Origin: Turnera subulata
Lineage: Eukaryota > Streptophyta > Magnoliopsida > Malpighiales > Passifloraceae
DNA length: 64,000 nt
Direction: 5' to 3'
NCBI GenBank assembly: GCA_028386065.3
Contig: JAKUCV010006706.1
Location: 267,868-331,867, forward strand
Position 1 is the first letter of the stretch, and each line of letters starts with the position of its first letter. Positions 23,184 to 33,700 of the stretch are shown piece after piece. The translations under genes were made by a program, and so were the position numbers. The notes beneath the pieces are model-generated. The model was not told the origin of the DNA and searched no databases. It worked only from the letters and a program-made list of their open reading frames with translations.

Positions 23184-23395
23184 CTCCTCGATTGACAGCA
23201 AAATAACGGGCTTCTGCTTCAGCTCCTTCTCAAGCTTGATCAGAAAGTTCTCTTGAAGTTTCGTATTGATCAAGGCTTGAACATGGTGTAGAAGTTGAGT
23301 CCTCAGCTTCCTTGATGTATTCCTTATGATTGGACCTTGTGGTAGTTCCATAGCTCTATCACTTGCATCACCAGGGGAAGGAAGTGTAGTTCACC
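23184..23395 (-). pseudogene. 3' end of pol from a second gypsy copy, abutting the LTR
   Basis: Read leftward into the LTR at 23183, this encodes MELPQGPIIRNTSRKL..., a typical gypsy polyprotein C-terminus (GPITR-type motif), then a stop and the LTR start. This is the tail that is deleted from the neighbouring complete element. Its position outside the 5' LTR means a second element once lay here sharing this LTR. It breaks off at about 23395. Confidence 0.75.
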
Positions 23396-23689
23396 AAAAA
23401 AAGTGCAATTTGAGGCAAATTGGCGGAGGTTTTAAAAACTTAGTTGTTACCTTTTATAACCGTGGTAAATGACAACTGTTATTATGGAACACCATATATA
23501 GTTAAATTGTTCTCAGTAAAGGTAAATAAATTACCTCGAGTAATGTTACAAAAGTTAAAAACTTAGGATTTGAGTAATATGAAATTGTTCTGGGCTGATC
23601 CCAACACTAGTAAGTAAATATGTACGCGCTGCCTCCAGGAGACATATTTCTCCCTTTTTTTTTTTTCTTTTGGCGAAATATAGATAACC
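23396..23689. other. short non-coding spacer
   Basis: AT-rich, with a poly-T tract near 23655. No gene or element ends recognised. Confidence 0.4.
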
Positions 23690-23963
23690 ATGAGTTTGTT
23701 CATTTTTAGTGCGGTGAAATTTTTACTAAAGTGACGTGGAGTTATCCTTGATAAAGGTTATTACCAGCGACAACTAATCACGAAAAGTGTGGTTTCATGA
23801 AAAAAAAAAAAAGAAAACGACACAAAACTAGAGCCCTTTTTTCCTAATTTCATCAGGAAAACGTTTCCATTTTTTTATGAAAAGAATATTTTGTCCACTA
23901 AGCTATAAAGCAAAAAGAACGATTCATAGACTCTCGTTTACCTGTATTGAAAGGGAATAATTG

Positions 23964-26495
23964 GCTTGTAGGTAAAGAAAAACGTGTTTTCCTCTCAAGC
24001 TACAGTGCCAACCACACAAGAAAACACAGAGCCATTTCCCGACCAAAACCCACCCTGCTCCGGCGAGGCCAAGCATGGCCTGAGGAGTTAACTCTCTTCC
24101 CGTGTGAAGCCCTGCGACCGGACCCCTCCACCAAGCCTACACAGCGCCATCCTCGCCTCAGCAGCCCGATCTTGGAGACAATAGGGTCCTCACGCGCCTC
24201 CTTCCTGGTGCACGTGCCACCGTCCCCTTCCTTCTCTCCTGGCACCATGACACCGGCGGAGGAAATGGAGGACCCGAAGACCGCTGTCGATCGTGCAACC
24301 CGCAAAGTACGGATCCGGCTTGAAGAGAACAGCCTAATCCAGCGGAGGAGATCGCGCTCACGCGACAGGCCAGCCCCCTCCAGCGACCGGATCCTCTCAC
24401 CGTCGCCGCCCCCGACCAGACAGGCCGGATATCACCCCCAGATGCAGCTCCCCACTCCGACAGCAGCCGCTAACACAGGTGGTCCAACCTCCAGCACCGG
24501 CGGTTAGAGCTCCACCCTTGCTCTCCCGCCGCCTGCGCCCCCAGTGACACCTACTGTCCTCCTCGATGCAACTTCGGTGTCTCCTCATCCTGTTGCAGCG
24601 GGAGCTCCAACCGGCAGCGACAATGGAGAAGGTATTCACCTCCCAGGCATGACCTCCCTTCTAACTTCGAAGGATTCTCCACCGGGCATGCAGTCAGCAC
24701 CGGTCGACACCTCTGTGCACCCACAGCCTCCTCATGGCTCCTCCACACTGGATGTGACGATGAACGAAGCTACCCCGAGCTATTAGGATTCTTTATTTGC
24801 TGGGTCTAACCCGCTTTATCAATCCGACCAGTGGGAACTTGAGGGTGAAGCTGAGTACGAAGAAGGAGACTTGATGATAACCGACATCGATAGAGTCGCT
24901 AATTTGGTTTTGTCCGATCCCTTTAAAGCCCGGCTGAACAAACAATGGGAAAATGCGATGGTGATCAAGTTGTATGGACGCTATATCGGATACAAAGCTC
25001 TGCATGCACAATTATAGCTCATTTGGAAGCCAACCGGACCTTTCAAGATCATCGATCTTGAAAATAATTTCTATTTGGTGCGGTTCTGGGCTTCGGAGGA
25101 TTATATCCATACCTTGACTGACGGACCGTAGAGCATCTATGGCAGTGTCCTTAGCGTGCAACCTTGGTCTCCGACATTCCGAGCATCTACCGGGACAATT
25201 GACTCCATAGTGGCGTGGATCCAATTTCCTGACTTCCCGACCAATCGATACCATTCAAGAATACTACGGCAACTTGGCAACATGGTGGGCAGAACAGTTA
25301 AGCTTGACGATAACACTTCTAACCCTAGTCGAGCCAAATTTGCTAGAGTTGTTGTATGCTTTGATTTAACAAACCCTGAAGGGGGAAGTATATCCGGATG
25401 GCGAACCTATAAAGGTCGGTTATGAGGGCTTGCCCGATATTTGTTATATATGTGGGAAACTAGGTCACAGCATCTTAGTTTGTCCGGAAGCTGCCCATAG
25501 CCGGAACACTACTACCGGCACATCTTGAACAACTCCTATGGATTTTGAAGGAACGGAAGCCAAATTACATAATGGGAGGGGAGCTTGGATGAACGTATCG
25601 AAGCGGTCTTGATGCCCATCCCAGAGGCAACCGGTCAGCCCAGAAATGCCCCCACCACATTCTAACACCAACCGCCTGCAAAACCGGTTCCACATCCTCA
25701 GCCAATCTCCCCAGGAGGATCCCGTGCTGACCCGTCGACCTGAACCTGTTGCATCTTCTCGCACCTTAGAGACGGTGCCCGAGGCCTTGCCACTTGACAC
25801 AACCACCGTCATCCCACCCTCACAATCTATAACTGCCATTGAGGTCCAAAGTCCTTCCGGTACACCCCCCGCTCTACCCACACTCCAAGACTTCATCCGG
25901 GACGGGCCTGTTAGGAAGTCATCTGGCAAACAGACGGCGAGACTCCAAAAGCAATCCACCAAGAAAGCCCTGCCCTTAAAAATTCCAAAACTTGCAGTTA
26001 GGGATAACCCTCGACGACAAACTCTCAAAGACGTATCTAATGTCCCAACCAATCCCCATACCTTTGACACCCTAGGTTCCGACCCCTCTCGCCCCCCTAC
26101 CCCTACCAATTATCCTATCATCTCCTCGAACTTCAACCCATCTACCCAGGCTCGGCCCCATCGATCTCAGAATCACACGGCAGTGGTGCTCTCAGAAGAC
26201 TGCCATCGAATGATCATCTCGCCCGATGTACTCAGGTCTGGGTCCGGAATGGAGCGACAAATGGATATCCCTCCATGAGTCGAGAGTCTCATACCAGTTT
26301 CGGTTTAGTAATTATCTTGTTGTTTTACTGGTCCTAGTTCTCGTTTCTTCGAGCTCTTATCATCTACTATCTTTTCCTTGTCTTTGTATTAGTCCAATGT
26401 TTATACTAATTAGGAGTCGATTTGAGCTACCGACTTCTAAACATGTCATCAGCTCAAGTATATTTTTAATATACCTCCTGGTTTACAACCAAAAA
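23964..26495 (+). mobile_element. 2.5-kb LINE derivative carrying ORF1 only
   Basis: The element is bounded by a perfect 14-bp target-site duplication, AAAGGGAATAATTG, at 23950-23963 and 26496-26509, and ends in an A tail. It contains a GC-rich leader, a degraded ORF1 and a 3' trailer of about 210 bases. No endonuclease, reverse transcriptase or RNase H sequence is present. The intact ends imply that it transposed in this form, using another LINE's ORF2 protein. Confidence 0.85.
24247..26278 (+). pseudogene. LINE ORF1 (DUF4283 plus CCHC knuckle), several stops
   Basis: ATG 24247 opens an Arg/Ser/Pro-rich N-terminus. DUF4283 follows at about 24930-25400 (AMVIKLYGRYIGYKAL, FYLVRFWASEDYIHTL, GSVLSVQPWSPTFRAS). 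After a frameshift near 25385 comes a CCHC knuckle CYICGKLGHSILVC. The C-terminal part, with HTAVVLSEDCHRMI, parallels HSVVVLDESEHRRL of the first LINE. In-frame TAG codons lie at 24505, 24784, 25015 and 25129, with others near 25527 and 25609. The stop at 25129 replaces the Trp of the GPW motif. It ends at TGA 26276-26278. It is distantly related to the 3928-5625 ORF1. Confidence 0.83.
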
Positions 26496-26646
26496 AAAGG
26501 GAATAATTGTCCGATTTTGGCCCCGTCTTCTACCAACACCTCATAATATCGCCAACATGAGTTTTTTTTAATCAGTGAAATTTCTACTAAAGTGACGTGG
26601 AGTTTTCCTTTATAAAAAAAATTATTACCTGAGATGCGACAACTAA

Positions 26647-27178
26647 TCTATACTATCTATAAAAGCATGACCTCTCCAATTTCAAAGACTAAAATACCCT
26701 TATTTATATTATTTTAATAATAAGAAATAATGAGTGATACGTCATACACTAATGAATAACATGTAGTCTATTATAAAAATTCTCTTATAGTATAAGAGTT
26801 GAGCAAATTAATTAAATTACCTATTTTTATTAAATATATAACTTATAATATCAAGAATATCAACAAATTACAAGTCTACAAGTCTTCTATATCAACTCTC
26901 TTATATTATAAATCTATACTATCTACAAAAGCATGACCTCTCCAAATTAAAAGACTAAAATACCCTTATTTATATTATATTAATAATAAGAAATAATGAG
27001 TGATACGTCATACACTAATGAATAACATGTAGTCTATTATAAAAATTCTCTTATAGTATAAGAGTGAGAAAATTAATTAAATTACCTTTTTTATTAAATA
27101 TATAACTTATAATATCAAGAATATCAATAAATTACAAGTCTACAAGTCTTCTATATCAACTCTCTTATATTATAAAAG
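26647..27178 (+). repeat. tandem 266-bp duplication of Helitron 5' terminus
   Basis: Both copies start TCTATACTATCTA and share AAAATACCCTTATTTATATTA and ATGAGTGATACGTCATACAC, with a few differences. Each copy is preceded by A. Confidence 0.85.
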
Positions 27179-27503
27179 TTAAAAAATTAATATAATTTAT
27201 TTTTTATTAAATATATAATTTAATATGATAAATTATATAATTTAGAATATCATGAACATCAACAAATATCGTTAAAGAAAACTCAATTTAAGGATTGCTA
27301 TACGTAAAGTTATTCTGAAGAGTTCTTATCCCTTTAAATTATATGAATAATAATAATCAAAAAGCAAGTACTGAAAAAACATAATTATAAAAAAGAACTC
27401 AAACACTTAGAAAAATTAAAATCAAGAACAACGATTATAAAGAAGAATAATAATTATATTATATATTACCGTACTATGTGCATCGCACGTGCAGAAAAAC
27501 TAG
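26647..27503 (+). mobile_element. 857-bp non-autonomous Helitron (H1) with duplicated 5' end
   Basis: It begins TCTATACTATC and ends GCAGAAAAACTAG, with host A to the left and T to the right, as Helitrons require. A hairpin (GTGC-ATC-GCAC) lies just inside the CTAG end. The first 266 bases (26647-26912) are repeated in tandem at 26913-27178, so two 5' termini are present. No coding capacity. The 3' end matches that of the 13-kb Helitron at 28090. Related promoter units elsewhere in the window lack this insertion. Confidence 0.85.
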
Positions 27504-27631
27504 TAATCACGAAAAGTGTGGTCTCACGAAAAAAGAAAATGACACAAAGATGGAGCCATTTTTTCTAATTCTACTTGGAAACATTGTCACCATATTCAAT
27601 TTTTTTTTTGAAACTATTTCGTCCGCTAATC

Positions 27632-27643
27632 TATATATATAAA
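27632..27643 (+). promoter_or_regulatory. TATA box of NAC-like gene A
   Basis: TATATATATAAA lies about 95 bases upstream of the gene A start codon, in the region conserved among the array units. Confidence 0.55.
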
Positions 27644-27735
27644 ATCAGACACTCTTCTTTCTCCTATCCCATCTCGAAGTCGATATATCGGTAAAAACTT
27701 GTAGATCTATAGGGCAATATGGGTTTACTATTAAA

Positions 27736-30700
27736 ATGAGTACCGGAGAAGAGCTTGCGGTTGGGTACAAGTTTTCTCCTACCAAATTACAAATCCTATG
27801 TGATTTTTTGAAGAATAAGATGAACGGAGTAGAATTCCAGGATGTAATCCCCACCGCCGATGTGTACTCCCGCAGTCCCCGAAATATTTGTAGACTTAGT
27901 TATATTTTTTTCACTCTTTTTTTATCTGTGCCTGTAATATTGTGGGTCTCGTTACACTGTTCATGACGAATTGTTTCTATCCCTGGAATGCCAATAGACT
28001 TATTATTAGAGCATAATTAGCAAAACAATTAACAATAAGACCCGATTAATTGTTTCAATGGGTACCCGATTGCTCTCCATTTATTATGACTAGTTTTTGT
28101 GCACGTGCGATGCACGTGGTATAATATTATCTTTTTAAATTATGAATATTGGTAGTTTTTTATTTTTAAAAAATATAATGTAAATAGTAATTATTTATAC
28201 TAACAACCACCAATAATAATAATAAGATGCTAACATTGTTTTAATTAAAAATTAATAACATATCGTTCAAATATTAGTTATATTGATAGTAGTATATAAG
28301 CTATGGTATTGTTTCTTTAAATACGAATATGAGTTTTTTATATATTTTGTTTTTTAAAAAAATATAATGTAAATAGTAATTATTTATACTCACAATCACC
28401 AATAATAATAAGATGCTAACATTGTTTTAATTTAAAAATAATAGCATATGGTTCAAATATTAATTACAATAATAGTAGTGTATAAGCTAATAACAATAAT
28501 TTATTCTTTTTCCTTCTTAATTTATTCGTAATTGGTTGTACGTAGTTGTCTTCATCTTCAATACAGATGATGTTTTTTTCTTTTTTTAGCCTCTAAACTT
28601 GCAATTCTAACTTCTTTTTCATTTTGTTCTTTAGCAGTTGTCTTTCGCACTTCCTGCATTTTCTTGAAGGGAAGGATATACTTTTGTAATCAGGCAATCA
28701 ATAGCTAATTCATATGTTTGGTAATTAACTGCCATTTCATTTGGTATTGAAATCAACCCATCTTCCGATGTAGGTTCCTCTCCATTTCCAATCCTTAGTA
28801 TAAGTTGACTAAATTTCTCATTCGTTTTTTGCCCTCACATTGATGGTTAATCTCAATTTCTCCATTTTATTCCAGATATAAGATCTAACTGAGCTTGTTT
28901 CTACTATTTCTTGCCTCGTACCTCTTGGAACTACCGGTAGCACTTGTCTAAAATCACCTCCGAACAAAACAATCTTACCGCCAAAAGGTTCTTGGCAATT
29001 CATTACATCTCGAAGTGTCCGATCTACTGTTTCGATAGCAAATCGTTTTGCCATTGGTGCTTCATCCTACACAATAAATTTTGCCTTCTTCATCAACTGT
29101 GCACTTGTACTTTGTTTCGACTTCTTACATAAAATTGTTTCATTGTTGATGAATGGAATTTCAAAACGTGAATGAGCTGTCCGGCCACCAAGCATGATTG
29201 TTGCAGCTACACCACATGTTGTAGTTGCAAGTGTTATCATTCCTCTGGATCTTACATTGACAAGTAATGCACGATATAAATATGTTTTTCCAGTTCCTCT
29301 AGGTCCATCAATGAAAAATATTCCCTTACCTCCACAGTTTATTCTTTCTAAAATTGTATCGAAAACAATTTTTTGTTCCGAATTGAGAAGTGCATGTACC
29401 TGTATATCCTCAGATGGAATCTCAATTGATATTTCATCAATTATTGCTCTCGGCACAGTTGCTTCATCATCAAAAGGATAATCATTTGAGTTTGTTAGCT
29501 TATATTCGTCAACATTTTTCCCCATACTTTGTAGATAACAACTGACACTTTTTAGCGTCAAAAGAAGTTGAGCGGTAGGAGAACATTCTTGGTTCCTTCT
29601 AAAATCTTCGGACATTGACTCAAAATAAAGATCCTATAACTCTCTTGTATTCTCTGGCTGACAATGGACTAAAATGGTTGCGAAAGGTCTGCGTAACTCT
29701 TTTGGCATCTGAAACATGATAACGTCTTTCACACACTCTGATAAACTTTCATCGGATTCTGGAAGTCCTCTCTTCTGTGCAGCTTCTTTGAATGTTGAGT
29801 TTTGCACTCCAGTAAATGAAAGAAGATCTTTAAATGATTTCGGTCTTTTCACGTGATTTAGGAGTAGTCAAAGGTAGTAACTTTCTCCTTCTTTTGGATT
29901 TACTGAATTAATACGACCAATAACTTTGCTTACTCTGTCTCGGTGTCCATACTTTCCTTTTTTCATTCCACACAAAATATTCCAGAAATTACCTGTAAAT
30001 ATTTTTTTAATAGCACGGAATGAACCAAATTAGATAGTAAATAAGAGTAATCCTCATTTAATATTACTCTATATTTAATTTTAAAAAATATATGTATATG
30101 GTTTCTTTCTCAATATAGAAATAAGTATATAGAAATTTCAATAAAACTATCGAGAATGAGTGAAAAAATTTGGTACCTATATAACAATTTTGTTGCCTCT
30201 TTATCTTTGGAACATAATGCCATAAATTCTGTAAGCATTGTTTTCGTCTCATGATCCCACCCGATAACATTATTCAAATTAGCATGTTTCCAATAGTAAA
30301 CTGCTTGTTTTTTCAGGTAAGTGCAACTGTAGATTGATGACAGCAGGTTTTATGTCAAACAAATTTAATCGCAGAATTCTCCATGCTGCTTCTTGTGAAG
30401 ATTCCAATCTGGCATTTTGATATTGTTAAATTTTATCCACTAACTCATTCCCATTGTCATCTGCAATATGCACTGCTGCTCTATCATGTTCTTTATATAT
30501 GTTGAAGCGCCCCGGCCCGTATTTACCATACAGGGTAAACACGTGCCAGAACTGTTCTTAATACAATATCAGACAATACATACAATGTAAAATATAATAC
30601 AAGGCAATCCCAAATACAACATCCGTCACCCGATCCCGGGGACCATTATTCAAACCACAACAGCAGTAGCAGAACGCATATACTACAGCAACGTGTAAGA

Positions 30701-33700
30701 TACAGCAACACATAATAATCAGCAGCGGAAGACTTAGAATGAGATGCAGCGGAGGTATGGATCCGGGGACTGGTGGAGTAGAATCAACAGCTGGCCGAAC
30801 CACGTACCTGTACTACGAGCAACTCATCCTACGGGATGAAACCCCGCAGGCGAGGGGTGAGTCCAAAGTGCTCACTGACGAAGGATAAACAGTAATATGC
30901 AGGCAACACAATACTTTCGAAGTAAAATTCCAGCAAAAAACATAACAAGGAAACAACCAGAATATAACTGAGCCAAGACCAAAAGATTATTTGTTATTAC
31001 CAATTTTATCTTTCGGGCCCTGTCACTGGACAAGCTAGGGTCGTACCTGGTTATTAACATGTTCTGGGTGCTAGATCAATCCAAAAGAACCCAGGGATAG
31101 ACATCCCAAAAATATAGATCCCAGGGATAGACATCCCAAAAATATAGTCACGGGATAGACATCCCAAGCATAGACATGCATATCACAAGTAACCCAGATC
31201 ATAGCCACCACAAAACAGTCTCTAACCATCTAGTCGTACCACTACTTTCCTAGTGACAATACAGTCTTCAACACAACTTCCAATTATCCAATTATCTCAT
31301 CATATCAGTTATGTCCACAATCAACAAATCAACAACCACAGCAATGATACCACAATCAAACTCAATTGGCTCAGCAGTTCAGTCAGGCAAAATAATCACA
31401 GAAAGCAAACACAGTAACGTGTGCAACATATCAAAGGTTATCTGAAACACCCGTGTCCCAATTTTACAATAAAATACTTAAATAAAGGAAATTACCAAAA
31501 TACCCCTGAAACCCGGGACACGAAATCCAATATCAATAATATCCAAAAATCTTATAAAAAACGAGATGTCATTAAGAACAAACAATCCGGCTTAACAAGC
31601 CACAAAACAACCCGGCATCCTGTCGAAACATCATCAATACATAAACCCGGCAACCCGCCGATAAAGTAATCCAAAAATCAATAGTGACATCTCAATAAAA
31701 ATCCAATGCAGCGGAAGAAACAAACGGAGTAAAAATAAGTGAAACAAAACAACAAGCATGCCGACTCTATGGATCCAACCGGGAGATCAAGCATAGCTAC
31801 CTGCTGAGATAACCACGTCCGTACTCTGGAAGGATGGAAAGTGACTGCACGCTAACTAAGGTCTGAAAAACAACGTTGGCGATTATGTGAGTCGCCTACT
31901 CAGTGAGCAATATATATCTAATTATGTAAGTGTGCAGATCAAGTCCGAATGGAAGGAAGAGCAACAAAACTAGTAAGCAACATACAACAACCAGTACTAA
32001 CATGCCAAGCCAATCAAGCAAACAATTCATTATTCTCCATCTGTTGTGTGTTAAGGTTTCTTATTATAATTTATTATTCAGGGCCCCTACTGTGTGCGTC
32101 GAGCTCGGTCCCGTCTCATGAGACAACCAAGCATAAGCCCAAATACAACCAGGCACGAAGCCCAACATATCTATAGTGAGAGAGAGAGAGAGACAGAGAG
32201 AAAGAGGGAGGTAGAAAGGGGAAGGTAGAAGGAGGGAGGTAGAACCGGTCATTACAGACCCATATGCAAATCCGCATAACACTTGCCATTCCGCAAGCAA
32301 ACCCGAGGGGTATCACTTCCCGCTCGAAACAACCGGTCATCAGCACACAGTAGCCTAACTTCTACTGTACATTATCTTATTCACAAGTCATGAGTTTATG
32401 TGTGCCATTAGTTGTGATTTAACAAGGTTGTGTGATAAGCCAACCTAAACAAATAACCGGATCTCCGACCCACATTACATCACACAAAACCCAGAACCAC
32501 ACCACATGTTATAATCCATAACAATCCAAACAACCAGCTCATAAGCAATTAGTACACTTAGGCACACAATACAGATTACAGCATGTTAGCAAACAAGCAT
32601 GCAACTCAAACAAACCAATCCAACAAGCTCATGCATACAAACATAAAAAGACGTATAAAGTCACCTCAACGACGATTGTCCTGTGGAGCTTTTCCCAGAA
32701 CAGATCCTCCAGCTCCCGACGTATTACCCGTGCCTGAATACCGGCACACACAACAAATTACAAACAATGACAATAAAAACATGCATGCATGTAACTATAA
32801 TGCTCAACTGAGTTAAACCTGTAACGCCCCGAATTTCGTTAATTGAATTTTTCCGAAATTTTCGAAATTTTCGGTATTTAATTTCCATTTTTACCCTTGC
32901 GGGTTTCCGGGAGTCTTTGGTTAAAAATTATTGATATAATTAATTGATTCACTTGGAAAATATTATTTTCACTTTTAGGATCGATCCTTGTTCGGGAACA
33001 ATTGGAGTTCCGGGGTGAAATATGGGGTTTGTCGTAGTTTCACTCAAAACTACGTCGTTTTGGATTAAAAGGAAAAAAAAAATAATAATAAAAACCTAAA
33101 ACCCTATGCGCGCGTTGACCATGGGGTGTTGACCGCGCCTTGAACCAAAACGACGTCGTTTTGGGTCAAGGCCGGCAACCCTACCTCCCTTCTCTTTTCT
33201 TTTCTTTTCTTTTCCCCATTACCCTATTTCTTCCCCCTCTACCAGTTACCGCCGCCCCTCTCTTGTTCTTCTTCTCTTCTCTCTTCTATTTTCTTTCTCT
33301 CCCTCTTCACTCCCCACGATCTCTTCCCCCTCTCCCTTTTTCGTTCCACTCAAAACCGCCACCATTAATCATTTCTCTTCTCTCTCAAATCGAGCCGCCG
33401 CCGCTGCTATGTTCTCCAAGTCGCCGCCCGAGCTTTGCCGCCATCACGCACCAGCAGCGAAGGAAGGAGGAATCAAGGGGAGACTCGGGACGAGCTCATC
33501 TTGGGCGTGGCTGCGCCTGGGTTGCACCGCCGCCGCTGACGACCGTGGGGTGAGCCTTGACGCTCTTCTTCTTCCTCTGTTTCTTCTTTGCTTCGGTGGT
33601 GCGTGGGTTTAATTGTTTTGGTTTGATGTCGAAGGTGGGGTGGAGTTGTATTTGTTGTTGTTTGTGGTCGGATTCGGGGTGAAGAGGCTGAGGCTCAGGT

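Larger units (their letters stand above)
23690..26545 (+). promoter_or_regulatory. gene-less promoter unit of the NAC-like array, split by a LINE
   Basis: 23690-23963 and 26496-26545 together match the upstream regions of NAC-like genes A (from about 26555) and B (from about 42070 and 48064). Shared landmarks are AAAGTGACGTGGAG, GCGACAACTAATCA and TTTTGGCCCCGTCT. The unit stops just before the gene start and joins the next unit's promoter. It is therefore a promoter without a gene, consistent with unequal crossing-over in a tandem array, and was later split by the ORF1-only LINE. Confidence 0.7.

Noticed and set aside
23184..23395. Considered as host DNA flanking the gypsy element
   Set aside because: It encodes a gypsy polyprotein C-terminus and a polypurine tract reading straight into the LTR.
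24000..24750. Long open frames on the minus strand opposite LINE ORF1
   Set aside because: Shadow frames caused by high GC; the plus-strand frame carries the DUF4283 and knuckle motifs.
26555..27735. H1 first considered as a MITE with a TAA target duplication
   Set aside because: No terminal inverted repeats. TC...CTAG ends, a 3' hairpin and A/T flanks fit a Helitron, and the same ends occur on H2.
33140..33612. Open frames in the GC/CT-rich part of L3
   Set aside because: Composition is low-complexity (Ser/Pro/Phe runs), frames overlap each other, and the segment lies wholly within an LTR-type insertion.
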